Source: Vibrio sp. UCD-FRSSP16_30 (GTDB lineage: Bacteria; Pseudomonadota; Gammaproteobacteria; Enterobacterales; Vibrionaceae). Taken from it: a stretch of 64,000 nucleotides of DNA. A program made the translations under genes and the position numbers. The stretch's first letter is position 1. Every line of letters starts with the position of its first letter. Positions 52,683-62,062 of this stretch are shown piece by piece. The stretch is from positions 146,089-210,088 of the forward strand of contig NZ_LZFW01000024.1 in NCBI RefSeq assembly GCF_001676025.1, in the 5' to 3' direction. The notes beneath the pieces are model-generated. The model ran no database searches, was not told the origin of the DNA, and worked only from the letters and a program-made list of their open reading frames with translations.

Positions 52683-53312
52683 TTAAGCGCGAAGATGCTC
52701 CGCTTTAACAACCATTTGTAGGCCATTATTGAGTTGCACTCGCACATCATCCTTGTTTACTTCAACAATGGTCGCTGCCATGTTGCCTTTACCCATATTC
52801 ACATTTACATTGTTGCCAACAGTAAGTTCGTCGTTATTCAATGCGCGTGTTTCAACAGGGGCTTGTTTAACTTGCTCCACTCGTGGCTTAGGCTTACGAG
52901 CTGGTGCAGCTTTCTTCGCTTGAGCGCGTTTTGCTTTTTGCTCTTCGCGGGCTTTGTCTGCTTGTTCTTTTCTACGAGCTGCTACGCGTGCTTTGCTTTC
53001 AGCAAGTGCTTGCTGTGCATGATCAACGTGTTCTTGCTCCAATACGCCACAATCGTTACCGTCAAGGTCAACACGAATTGCACCCGTTTTGACACCATGT
53101 AGATAACGCCATGAAGAAGTGTACTGTCTTAGTGCTGCTCTAAGTTGAGTTTTACTTACTTTAGCATCTTCACTTAATCGTTCTGCTAAATCCTGAAAAA
53201 TACCAATTTTCAGTGGTTTAGCTTCGCCTTCTAAAGTAAAGCACTTAGGGAAGCATTCAGCAATGTACGCAATCACTTCTTTGCTGGTTTTTAGTTTTTC
53301 GGTGTTTTCCAT
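52683..53312 (-). CDS. proQ: RNA chaperone ProQ
   Basis: A 209-residue protein. The N-terminal FinO-type domain (residues ~5-120: [29 protein letters not shown], read in parts [15 protein letters not shown] and [14 protein letters not shown]) is followed by a basic Ala/Lys/Arg/Glu linker ([20 protein letters not shown]) and a C-terminal Tudor-like domain ([17 protein letters not shown]). ProQ binds structured sRNAs and mRNA 3' ends and regulates osmoprotectant uptake. It is followed closely by prc. Confidence 0.95.
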   Translation of the reverse strand: MENTEKLKTSKEVIAYIAECFPKCFTLEGEAKPLKIGIFQDLAERLSEDAKVSKTQLRAALRQYTSSWRYLHGVKTGAIRVDLDGNDCGVLEQEHVDHAQQALAESKARVAARRKEQADKAREEQKAKRAQAKKAAPARKPKPRVEQVKQAPVETRALNNDELTVGNNVNVNMGKGNMAATIVEVNKDDVRVQLNNGLQMVVKAEHLRA

Positions 53313-53411
53313 GCGGGTTCCTGATTAAACGCGACTTTTGCGCGAGATTCTCAATAATATTCTGCGCTATTATAAAGAGATGCCAAGTAAAAACCACTAC
53401 AGAGTGTTATT

Positions 53412-53885
53412 TTACTTCGAGTTAATTGCCTTATTGAGCAATTTTTCTACCATATCCATCACTAAGACTAAGCCTTGCTCATCAATTTCGCTAAATCGAC
53501 CGACTTCAGGGCTGTCAATATCTAAAACGCCAAACACCTCGCCATTGATAGAAAATGGAATCACTATTTCAGAATTACTGGCTGCATCACACGCAATATG
53601 ACCTTCAAACTGATGTACATCTTGGATGCGTTGAACGGTGTTAGTTGCTACGGCAGTACCACAAACGCCTTTACCCCACTCAATACGAATGCAAGCAGGA
53701 TTACCCTGAAATGGGCCAAGAACCAGTTGAGCGTTTTCTTTTAGATAAAAACCAACCCAATTAATATTCGCCATTTCCATATTGAGAATGGCACTGATAT
53801 TGGCAAGGTTGGCAATTAAATTACGTTCATCACCAATAAGAGCCTCAATTTGTTGTGTCACTCTCTGATAATCTTTAATATTCAC
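53412..53885 (-). CDS. msrC: Free methionine-(R)-sulfoxide reductase (GAF domain)
   Basis: A 157-residue GAF protein with the three family cysteines Cys65, Cys75 and Cys99 (CIRI, GKGVCGTA, HIACDAASNSEIV). Their spacing (10 and 24 residues) equals Cys84/94/118 of E. coli MsrC (YebR). It reduces free Met-R-sulfoxide. It is divergent from letA, the same neighbourhood as E. coli yebR-yebS-yebT. Confidence 0.92.
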   Translation of the reverse strand: MNIKDYQRVTQQIEALIGDERNLIANLANISAILNMEMANINWVGFYLKENAQLVLGPFQGNPACIRIEWGKGVCGTAVATNTVQRIQDVHQFEGHIACDAASNSEIVIPFSINGEVFGVLDIDSPEVGRFSEIDEQGLVLVMDMVEKLLNKAINSK

Positions 53886-54060
53886 TTAATCACCTATAAT
53901 TGAAATTGTAACTAAACCTTTTTAAACCAATCTCTGATTAGATTTAATTTTTGAGATAAGGTATATAATGCATGCAGTCCCTTATAAGCATTGAATCTAA
54001 CAAGGATGAGATCTCTACTTTTGACTACTTCGCAACATAATATCAGGTACAACTGACTCG

Positions 54061-55371
54061 ATGGCAATAGGCAATCGTCAAATCAATGTCAATTCACAGC
54101 TACGCCTATGCCAAGGCTGTGGGTTAAGTGTTGCGTCACCAACGATTAACAGCAACCAAAATGCTTACTGTCCCCGCTGTAACACTCAGCTTTATCGAGG
54201 CCATCGCCACTCTTTTTCTGGTGACGTCGCGCTGGCTGTTGTCGGACTGCTGCTGTTTATTCCCGTTATTTTCGCCCCTTTCCTATCCATTCGCCTATTT
54301 GGTGAGTATATCAGTGCCACTTTATTAGACGGTGTCATTCTACTGGTGGACGAAGGCTTTTCTTTTGTCGCATTGCTGGTGTTTTTTTGTAGCTTCTTAG
54401 TGCCTATAACGCTTTGCATATCGGTTATCAGCGCCAATATTGCATTAAAGCGCAATAACTACAGTGTGATGCGTTGGAGTTTATTTGGCATTTATAAGCT
54501 CAAGCATTGGATGATGATTGATGTTTATATTGTCAGTATTGCCATTTGCTGCTTTAAGCTCACCGATTATAGCGACCTGATTTTTGGGCTTTCATTACCA
54601 GTACTGGCGGTGCTGCAATTAATTTGTCTTGCGCTTGTGATGAGAGTGAGCCCTCGAAGATATTGGCAACAATTTGACGATCAGCAAAACTTGCAGCGTC
54701 TGGTCGCTGAGGATCTTGTTGCTGAGGGGCTTGTCGCTGAAGATGTTAAAGCCGAACAACTTTATGACTGCCCTCAATGCCATTTAATTCAAACTCATAC
54801 TCATCAATGCAAACGATGCCAACAACCCATGAAACTGAGCGCCTCTAAATCTTTGCAGGCAACTTGGGCTTACCTGATTGTGGCGAGCTTAGCGCTGATC
54901 CCTGCCAATGTAATTCCTATTTCAATTCTTTTTACCAACGGTGCCAGAATTGAAGACACCATTTACTCTGGCGTCATATCACTCATTAACAATGATATGT
55001 TGGTCATTGCCATCATTATCTTTATTGCCAGTATCGTGGTGCCTGTAGCCAAGATTTTAGGCCTTTTATATCTTCTATTATGTATCCACTTCAAACGAAG
55101 CGTCTTTCATCGTCAGCGTATGATGTTGTTTTATGTTGTGAAATGGATTGGAAAGTGGTCGATGGTCGACCTATTTGTTATGTCTATCATGTTAACCTTG
55201 GTTGATAGAGGCCAAGTATTGAATTTTACACCCGGTTTCGGCGCTGTTGCCTTTGGCATTGTCGTGATCTTTACTATGTTTGCTACCGATGCGTTAGATC
55301 CAAAACTCATCTGGAAGAACCATACTTCTACACTCGCCCCTTCAACATCAACTAGTGAAACTTTTTCATGA
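54061..55371 (+). CDS. letA: Lipid-transport membrane protein LetA (YebS, PqiA family)
   Basis: A 436-residue inner-membrane protein with two PqiA-like halves. Each has a zinc-ribbon: CQGCGLSVASP...YCPRCN, and CPQCHLIQTHTHQCKRC. Each is followed by four hydrophobic segments. A short Leu-Val-Ala-Glu repeat (LVAEDLVAEGLVAEDVKAEQ) links the halves before the second ribbon. With LetB it forms a transport system moving lipids between inner and outer membranes. Its stop overlaps the letB start (ATGA). Confidence 0.93.
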   Translation: MAIGNRQINVNSQLRLCQGCGLSVASPTINSNQNAYCPRCNTQLYRGHRHSFSGDVALAVVGLLLFIPVIFAPFLSIRLFGEYISATLLDGVILLVDEGFSFVALLVFFCSFLVPITLCISVISANIALKRNNYSVMRWSLFGIYKLKHWMMIDVYIVSIAICCFKLTDYSDLIFGLSLPVLAVLQLICLALVMRVSPRRYWQQFDDQQNLQRLVAEDLVAEGLVAEDVKAEQLYDCPQCHLIQTHTHQCKRCQQPMKLSASKSLQATWAYLIVASLALIPANVIPISILFTNGARIEDTIYSGVISLINNDMLVIAIIIFIASIVVPVAKILGLLYLLLCIHFKRSVFHRQRMMLFYVVKWIGKWSMVDLFVMSIMLTLVDRGQVLNFTPGFGAVAFGIVVIFTMFATDALDPKLIWKNHTSTLAPSTSTSETFS

Positions 55372-58025
55372 CTGAGCAAAAACATTCATCATTAGCAGAA
55401 CCTAAGATCAAGCGTTCAACGGGACTGTCTCCCCTTTGGGCACTGCCTATTGTCGCGCTCTTTTTGGGCGGATGGCTAATGTATAAAAGCATTAATGAAG
55501 CAGGTCAGCACGTACGCATTCATTTCTCTAATGCTCAAGGCTTAATAGCAGGACGAACGACCCTACGCTTTCAAGGCTTAGAAGTGGGTATGGTTCGTAA
55601 GCTCGAGTTAGCAAAAGACTTAGACGGCATTTATGTCGATGCAGAGCTGTACCCTAATGCCAGGCAATTACTCGGCAAAGATACTAAGTTTTGGCTCGTT
55701 AAACCCACCGCCAGTTTATCTGGCGTATCCGGATTAGATGCCTTGGTCTCTGGTAACTACATTGCGATACAAAGCGCTTCATCAGGGTTTACTCAGCCAC
55801 CCTCATCATTTAACGCACTCTCTAAGCCACCACAAGATTTGCACAGTGGTAACACTCATGGACTTCGTCTTACTCTTAGAAGTAAAGATCTGGGCTCAGT
55901 TAATGTTGGCTCAAAAATTCTGTTTAGAAAAATCCCCATTGGTGAGGTATACAGCTTTAATCTCGATGACGACGGTAAGTCCGTGATATTACGAGCGCTC
56001 ATCGATGAGGAATATGATCATATTATCAGTAGCGAGAGCCGTTTTTGGAATGTCTCAGGAATCAATGCAAAAGTCGGTTTTGACGGCGTTGATGTGAATG
56101 TCGAAAGCCTCGCGGCACTGATAGGCGGTGGTATTGCGGTTGATTCACCCGCAAAAGGAACCGCTGTTGCCGCGGATACCGAATTTAGACTCTACCCAGA
56201 TCTTGCCACCGCAGGACGCGGTATTCCGATTAAAATCACCCTTCCAGATGATAATAATATTAACCCATCAGGCGCGCCTCTGGTCTACAGAGGCATAGAG
56301 ATAGGCCAAATTACTAATGTGCGACTAAGTAAAGATAGAAAAGATATTGTGGCGCAAGCAACAGTTGAACCGGCTTATCACGACCTGCTTAATTCTGGAT
56401 CGCAGTTTTTGCTAGAAGAAGCATCATTGTCTCTTGGCGGAGTCGATAACATCGGCAATTTTGTCACCGGTAATTTCTTAACCCTTCTACCTGCACAAGG
56501 CAAAAATGCAGGTGAACGAACCCGAAGCTTTACCGCGGTGAAACAAGCTGAGCTCAATAGTCAAAACAGTGGCAACTTAGCGCTTTCTCTGATGGCTAAA
56601 CACAGCTTTGGTTTGCAAAGTGGCTCCGCTATTTTGTACAAAGGAATTCAAGTTGGTCACGTTACGTCGTCACAACTTCAAGAGCACAACGTAAAAATTA
56701 ACGTATTGATTGATGCTAATTATCGCGAACTGATTCGCTCTGGTAACCGCTTTTATCTATCGAGCCAAGTCTCGGCCAATTTAGATGAAGGGAACCTCAA
56801 TATTAATGTTCCGCCATTGCAGCATCTTCTATCCGGTAGCATCAGTTTTATTCGTGATGGTAAAGATAAGGTGAATTCTAGCTATACCCTGTATTCAAGT
56901 CAGGCACTTGCAGAGCTTGCTTTGCACACCAATGCCACTCATCAAACCTTATCCCTTCTGGCCAGTGAAATGCCTTCGGTCAGTGCAGGTAGCCCTATTT
57001 ATTATCGTAATTTGGTGGTTGGCCAAGTATTGGATTATAAATTGGGTCACTCGGGAATGGAGGTTGAGATTAAGCTCGACAGTCAATACCGTCACTTACT
57101 GAAAAAAGACAGCGTATTTTGGAATCATTCCGGGGTTGAAATTGATGCCAGCTTAAATGGACTGTCTATAAAAGCTGCTCCTCTTAGCCGCGTATTACAA
57201 GGCGGTATTGCTTTTGATAGCATTCCTGGGGTTGAAAACAAGCTCAGCAAACATTACAAGTTATATCCTGATCAAACCTCTGCAAGACAATTTGGCAAGG
57301 TCATTCGCCTTACTTCAAGTTACAACAACGCCATTGCCGCGGGCAGTAAGATAACCTATCAAGGGGTGAATGTTGGGGAAGTCACTGTAGTCACTCCTTT
57401 ATTTAAACAGCAAGGCGTGGAATTTTTAGCCCGTATTTACCCTGAATATGTGTCTAATATTGCGGTTAAGGGGTCGCAGTTTTGGGTAGTCAGTCCTGAG
57501 ATCAGCTTGTCAGGAATCAAAAACCTAGCCAGCGCATTGATCCCAAGCATTGAGGTATCTCCATCTGACAACGGCAAAGCGCAGTTTCAATTTAACTTGC
57601 AACAACAGCCGCCGTCACACAAAACGGTGACCTTTTATTTGCAAAGTGAATCTAAGGGTTCAGTTAAAGTTAACACCCCTATTTTATATCGTGAAATCGA
57701 AGTGGGCGTCGTCAGCGAAGTCCGCTTAGGCGAGCTTGCTGACAGAGTCATCATGACCATCGAAATCAATCAAGATTATGCCTATTTGATTCGCAAAAAC
57801 TCGCTATTTTGGAATGTCTCCGGATTAGATATTTCGGTAGGTCTTAGCGGCGCACAAGTAAAAGCCGGCACTGTGGATAGCATATTAAAAGGTGGCATTG
57901 CATTTGCCACGCCAGAAGACAAAGAACTGGCAAGCCCTGCAACTGACGGCCGTTCATTTTATCTGCATGATAAAGCTGAGCCAGATTGGTTAACATGGCG
58001 CACTGCTATAGCCAAACCTCAATAA
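55368..58025 (+). CDS. letB: Seven-MCE-domain lipid transport tunnel protein LetB (YebT)
   Basis: An 885-residue protein with one N-terminal membrane helix (LWALPIVALFLGGWLMYKSI) and seven tandem MCE domains. Each contains an interval such as HVRIHFSNAQGLIAGRTTLRFQGLEVG or a QGLEVG/YRGIEIG-like motif (GLEVGMV, RKIPIGEV, YRGIEIGQI, YKGIQVGHV, YRNLVVGQV, YQGVNVGEV, YREIEVGVV). The count equals E. coli YebT. LetB rings form a tube across the periplasm for lipid flow. It lies in one operon with letA and probably rsmF. Confidence 0.95.
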   Translation: MTEQKHSSLAEPKIKRSTGLSPLWALPIVALFLGGWLMYKSINEAGQHVRIHFSNAQGLIAGRTTLRFQGLEVGMVRKLELAKDLDGIYVDAELYPNARQLLGKDTKFWLVKPTASLSGVSGLDALVSGNYIAIQSASSGFTQPPSSFNALSKPPQDLHSGNTHGLRLTLRSKDLGSVNVGSKILFRKIPIGEVYSFNLDDDGKSVILRALIDEEYDHIISSESRFWNVSGINAKVGFDGVDVNVESLAALIGGGIAVDSPAKGTAVAADTEFRLYPDLATAGRGIPIKITLPDDNNINPSGAPLVYRGIEIGQITNVRLSKDRKDIVAQATVEPAYHDLLNSGSQFLLEEASLSLGGVDNIGNFVTGNFLTLLPAQGKNAGERTRSFTAVKQAELNSQNSGNLALSLMAKHSFGLQSGSAILYKGIQVGHVTSSQLQEHNVKINVLIDANYRELIRSGNRFYLSSQVSANLDEGNLNINVPPLQHLLSGSISFIRDGKDKVNSSYTLYSSQALAELALHTNATHQTLSLLASEMPSVSAGSPIYYRNLVVGQVLDYKLGHSGMEVEIKLDSQYRHLLKKDSVFWNHSGVEIDASLNGLSIKAAPLSRVLQGGIAFDSIPGVENKLSKHYKLYPDQTSARQFGKVIRLTSSYNNAIAAGSKITYQGVNVGEVTVVTPLFKQQGVEFLARIYPEYVSNIAVKGSQFWVVSPEISLSGIKNLASALIPSIEVSPSDNGKAQFQFNLQQQPPSHKTVTFYLQSESKGSVKVNTPILYREIEVGVVSEVRLGELADRVIMTIEINQDYAYLIRKNSLFWNVSGLDISVGLSGAQVKAGTVDSILKGGIAFATPEDKELASPATDGRSFYLHDKAEPDWLTWRTAIAKPQ

Positions 58026-58151
58026 TGAAAAATAGGACTTAATGCAGCTAATTTATATAAGGGCTTAATAAAGGACGCTGAGCTAAGCCCTTTCATCCTG
58101 TGGCGAGCATTGCTACACTTGCCATGCTCGCCTATTCACAGGAACACTACC

Positions 58152-59582
58152 TTGCATCAGAATGTATACATCCCCGATGAGTTTATCCAACTTATCTCCC
58201 AGCAAATGCCAAGTCATCTACAACTAGACGAATTACTCGAAGCTTGTAAGCGCCCATTAAAACGAAGTATTCGTGTTAACACGTTAAAAATAAGCGTTGA
58301 TGAATTTAAGTCTCAAGCGAAAGATATGGGATGGCAACTTACCCCTGTACCTTGGTGCAGTGAAGGTTTTTGGTTAGACAATGTTGATGACTCTCAAACA
58401 GCACTGGGCAATACTAGCCAACACTTAGCAGGGCTATTTTACATTCAAGAAGCCAGTTCAATGATGCCTGTCACGGCACTATTTGATCAATTTATTGCCG
58501 ATAGTGATTCACGAGTTTTGGATATGGCGGCAGCGCCCGGTTCTAAAACCACTCAAATTGCCGCCAAGCTGAATAATAACGGTCTGGTGATTGCTAATGA
58601 GTTTTCCGCTAGCCGAGTAAAAATTCTATTTGGTAACCTCATGCGATGCGGCGTTGGCAACATGGCAATGACCAACTTTGATGCTAGAGTATTTGGTCCG
58701 TGGTTGCCAGAGACCTTTGATGCCATCTTACTTGACGCGCCGTGCTCTGGAGAAGGTTCCCTTCGTAAAGATGCAGACGCAATGAAAAACTGGAGCTTAG
58801 CCTCAGTTGAAGAAATTGCACAGACACAAAAAGACTTGATAGAAAGTGCGTTTCACGCCCTAAAGCCAGGCGGCACACTGGTTTACTCTACCTGCACTCT
58901 CAATCAACAAGAAAATCAGCAAGTCGCGCAACATTTGATGGATACTTTTGCCGATAGTGTTGAAATTGAGCCTTTAAATGATCTCTTCGAAGATGCTGCG
59001 CAATCACTGACAGAAGAAGGCTACATTCACGTCTACCCACAAATTTATGACTGTGAAGGTTTCTTCATTGCTCGATTTAAAAAGATAGGCTCGGTCGAAG
59101 CGCCGCAAGTCAAAAAACGACTGGGTAAGTTTCCTTTCACGCGTATGACCGACAAAGAAAGTCACACTGTCACTAATGCATTGCATGATACATTGGGCAT
59201 CAAACTCTCAGCGCAGTATTGCTTATGGCAACGTGATAATGAAGTGTGGTTATTCCCAACCTTGATTGAACCACTGCTCACAAAGATGCGCTTTCAACGC
59301 ATCGGCATCAAACTGGCAGAAGCCCATAAAAAAGGCTATCGCTGGTATCATCAAGGTATTGTGGCAATGAGTCAGCATAATGAACAAAATGCGGTAGAGT
59401 TAACTCTAGAAGAAGCGCGCGAATGGTATATGGGACGTGATATTCGCCCACAGACCGTTTCAGGCAAAGGTGAAGTGCTGATTCGCTATGATAATGTGAC
59501 GATTGGTATTGGAAAATGGGTGGGTAATCGAATTAAAAACGGTCTGCCTAGAGAGATGGTGCGAGATAACAACCTTTTCTAA
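58152..59582 (+). CDS. rsmF: 16S rRNA m5C1407 methyltransferase RsmF
   Basis: About 476 residues from TTG 58152 (MHQNVYIPDEF), close to the E. coli RsmF start and preceded by AGGA at 58139-58142. No ATG fits this start, and the frame opens earlier at TTG 58110. The catalytic cysteine pair is DAPCSGEG and STCTLNQQ, with the SAM site MAAAPGSKTTQ. The C-terminal PUA-like part includes WYHQGIVAM and YMGRDIRPQT. It methylates C1407 of 16S rRNA. The order letA-letB-rsmF matches E. coli. Confidence 0.93.
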   Translation: MHQNVYIPDEFIQLISQQMPSHLQLDELLEACKRPLKRSIRVNTLKISVDEFKSQAKDMGWQLTPVPWCSEGFWLDNVDDSQTALGNTSQHLAGLFYIQEASSMMPVTALFDQFIADSDSRVLDMAAAPGSKTTQIAAKLNNNGLVIANEFSASRVKILFGNLMRCGVGNMAMTNFDARVFGPWLPETFDAILLDAPCSGEGSLRKDADAMKNWSLASVEEIAQTQKDLIESAFHALKPGGTLVYSTCTLNQQENQQVAQHLMDTFADSVEIEPLNDLFEDAAQSLTEEGYIHVYPQIYDCEGFFIARFKKIGSVEAPQVKKRLGKFPFTRMTDKESHTVTNALHDTLGIKLSAQYCLWQRDNEVWLFPTLIEPLLTKMRFQRIGIKLAEAHKKGYRWYHQGIVAMSQHNEQNAVELTLEEAREWYMGRDIRPQTVSGKGEVLIRYDNVTIGIGKWVGNRIKNGLPREMVRDNNLF

Positions 59583-59707
59583 ATCAAAATGATGGGCGAT
59601 AAACGGCGTTGTAATCTAGCAATATACAGGCGTTGATCCCCATCTAATTACCTTCAATTGATGGTAATCATACTTGCGTGTACTAAACTGATAGTTATAC
59701 AGCGATT

Positions 59708-59772
59708 AGTACTGGCTCTGCAAAAGAGCCATTCCCCTAAGCCTAGGTCAGGATAACCTAGGCTATTTTTTG
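59708..59772 (+). ncRNA. Candidate small RNA downstream of rsmF
   Basis: A possible promoter (TTGCGT at 59674, TATACA at 59696, spacer 16) is followed by two hairpins: GGCTCT-GCAAA-AGAGCC (59714-59730), and a terminator AGCCTAGGT / ACCTAGGCT (59740-59764) with a T run. This would give a transcript of about 65 bases. It could equally be just the rsmF 3' UTR and terminator. Confidence 0.3.
59740..59772 (+). terminator. Rho-independent terminator after rsmF
   Basis: AGCCTAGGT / ACCTAGGCT stem with a seven-base loop and T run. Confidence 0.88.
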
Positions 59773-59806
59773 GCTAGTTGATTGACGAATCTACCCAGCC
59801 AAAATT

Positions 59807-59968
59807 ATACCAATCACAGTAATTAAACTTTCAAAAATAGCGCAGGAAGAACACTTGAAAACAAGGCGAATCTTTTTGATAAGTCGTTATTCTACAATCA
59901 AAAATTTCAACGCGGTTATCAAGTGTTAAAACCCGCTAGGCTGATCAGAGATTTGCTACGATTAGTAT
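59807..59968 (+). repeat. 162-base dispersed palindromic repeat, copy 3
   Basis: Same length and orientation as copy 2 at 26092, with about ten to fifteen substitutions by eye. It begins ATACCAATC and ends GATTAGTAT. Its last base is the outermost base of the stop codon of the CvfB-like gene. Confidence 0.9.
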
Positions 59969-60816
59969 TACTCTTCTGATGATTTAACTTGATGTATTCC
60001 ATCAGATTCAATCGTAATGTGCCCTGCTTTATACAGGCCGCCAATGGTCTTTTTAAAGGTACCTTTACTGGTACGGAAAACTTTAAAAATTGCATCTGGT
60101 GTCGATTTATCATTTAGAGGTAAGAAGCCCTCTTTTTTGCTCAGCAGATCTAAAATCTTCTCACTAAGATCGTCCATTTTCGCGACGCCAACTTTTTGTA
60201 GTGACAAATCAATCTTGCCGTCTTCACGAACTTGCTTAATGTAGCCTTTCAGGCGTTTACCAACAAACAGTTTGCCAATCACATCTGAGCTGAAGATCAT
60301 GCCCCAATGCTCTGAATTAATGATGGCTTTGTAGCCTAATTCGCTTCGCTCTGCTATCAGAAGATCAACGTGTTCATTAGACTTATAATGGTGCGGTGTT
60401 TTATCCAACCATTTATTGAATTTGGTTGTACCGACAATTCGTCCACTGGCGTTATCAGTGTAAACATAAACCAGTATTGTTTGTCCTTCATGGAACGAAG
60501 CACGTTGTTCGCTGTAAGGAATCAACAAGTCTTTCTTTTCGATGCCCCAGTTTACAAACGCACCAATACTATTGATGCTTCTGATTTCCATCAAGCCCCA
60601 CTCACCAACTTGCGCAATAGGCGTTTCGCGAGTAGCACAAAGCTCATTTTCAGAATCAAAGTAAAGAAATGCTTTTACATATTGTCCAACTTCAGGCTCT
60701 TCACTGAGTTGTTTCTTAGGTAGCAATACGCTTCCATAATCAAAGGCGTCTAGAAATACGCCAAAATCAGTGATTTGGGAGACTTTAAGTGAGTTTAGTT
60801 GGCCAATTTTAATCAT
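59968..60816 (-). CDS. S1-domain RNA-binding protein, CvfB family
   Basis: About 282 residues from ATG 60816 (MIKIGQLNSLKV), chosen over an 18-residue upstream extension because the family begins here and AGAG precedes it. Order: an S1-like domain (ITDFGVFLDAF...VLLPKKQL), a second (SIGAFVNWGIEKKDLLIPY), a third with the GYIKQVREDGKIDLSLQ strand, then a C-terminal winged helix (AIFKVFRTSKGTFKKTIGGLYKAG). CvfB of staphylococci binds RNA and affects virulence gene expression; the function here is unknown. Its stop abuts the repeat at 59968. Confidence 0.87.
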   Translation of the reverse strand: MIKIGQLNSLKVSQITDFGVFLDAFDYGSVLLPKKQLSEEPEVGQYVKAFLYFDSENELCATRETPIAQVGEWGLMEIRSINSIGAFVNWGIEKKDLLIPYSEQRASFHEGQTILVYVYTDNASGRIVGTTKFNKWLDKTPHHYKSNEHVDLLIAERSELGYKAIINSEHWGMIFSSDVIGKLFVGKRLKGYIKQVREDGKIDLSLQKVGVAKMDDLSEKILDLLSKKEGFLPLNDKSTPDAIFKVFRTSKGTFKKTIGGLYKAGHITIESDGIHQVKSSEE

Positions 60817-60905
60817 GTATTTACTCTGGTTTGTCGATAAGCGGGCGATTGTATTGCCTAAATCAGGCAATACAAAGCATTTTTTACAACTTTAATCCCA
60901 ACGGA

Positions 60906-61775
60906 TTATTCTATGTCGATAACATCACACAAAGGATACTCTAATAGAAAATCTTGTAACTTAGATTTTGAGCTCAAACCTTCAGTCAGAACGATACCTG
61001 ATTTACGAGCAGAGGTAGCCTGAGACAGTACTTGGTTAAGCAGGATTAATACCGATTCGTGCTCAACATTATAATCAGAAGATACCGCTTCATTGTTACG
61101 ATCAACGCCTAACGTCAGTTGCGTCAATGATGGTAAATCAATGCATACACCATCAAAGTATTTAAGCAAACGCTCAGACAGTAGCGCCGCTGATGGTGTA
61201 TCAGCACCAAATAGCACTTTTAGACCGTTTAGTCCGCGCGGTAAGCCTTGCTCCGCTAAATTATCAATCACGCGCGCCGCATCACTTAAAGTGCGTACAA
61301 ACGGTACCACCACTTCAACATTGATGCCCTGCTCGCGCAGCATTTTAACAAACTCACATTCAAGGGCGAAGCTAGGTTTGAAAAACTCAGTTGCATAACG
61401 GCAAACGCCGCGACTGCCTAGCATAGGGTTTACTTCGGCTTCTTCTAAACTACCGCCAATCAATGTAGATAACGCGCTGCTATCACTATTGCTCAGTTCA
61501 ATGCGCACGCGCTTATGCTCATTTAGCTTTAGCTTAGTTGCGGTTTCACTCAGTACTTCTAGATAAAATTGTTTAAGATCTTGACCATTGAGTACAGCGT
61601 CCAATGCCATTTGATCAGCTTCACTTAATACTGTGTCGCGACCAATAAGAGCGGGATGAAAAAAGACACGCTCTTGGATGACATCACCGATTGAAAGGAA
61701 CACATGCTCAGCTCCGTCTTGGCTTTGTTGCAGTGAGTTGCCCAAAAGTATTTCTGAATTTAGCGTGTTTGACAT
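60906..61775 (-). CDS. Degenerate PEP-utilising-enzyme barrel protein (PEP synthase C-domain relative)
   Basis: A 289-residue protein whose residues ~110-260 match the C-terminal barrel of phosphoenolpyruvate synthase: NPMLGSRGVCRY, FALECEFVKMLREQG, VPFVRTLSDAARVIDNLAEQGL, GLNGLKVLFG and LTQLTLGVDRNNEA. Key metal and PEP residues are altered: the CEIPS glutamate is Asp192 in GADTPS, and the SND of SNDLTQ is replaced by LPSLTQ (Pro215, Ser216). The C-terminal catalytic cysteine region is missing, as are the swivelling-His and ATP-grasp domains. It is therefore probably not an active synthase, but the frame is intact. It is divergent from the DAHP synthase gene. Confidence 0.8.
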   Translation of the reverse strand: MSNTLNSEILLGNSLQQSQDGAEHVFLSIGDVIQERVFFHPALIGRDTVLSEADQMALDAVLNGQDLKQFYLEVLSETATKLKLNEHKRVRIELSNSDSSALSTLIGGSLEEAEVNPMLGSRGVCRYATEFFKPSFALECEFVKMLREQGINVEVVVPFVRTLSDAARVIDNLAEQGLPRGLNGLKVLFGADTPSAALLSERLLKYFDGVCIDLPSLTQLTLGVDRNNEAVSSDYNVEHESVLILLNQVLSQATSARKSGIVLTEGLSSKSKLQDFLLEYPLCDVIDIE

Positions 61776-62062
61776 TTGCGTCCTACCTGACTCTTATTTG
61801 TGGTTAATCCAATCAAAATACCACCACCTATAAATGTTTCAAATAGCCAATTAAAAAAATAGCGAAAGAAAATAGTAGATTGGCGCTTTCATCCCTTTTA
61901 TTGAGCATTTTTTAACTGCCTTTCAGATAATTACCAAGTAAGTGTTACCTTCTTAACTAATCCATTATGAGTAAATTTCGGTAAATTAACTTATCAGCAT
62001 TTATTCCTACCCATATTTCCGTTATCTTTAGCACAATTTCGAAAGAAGAAGAAAAGTAAATT

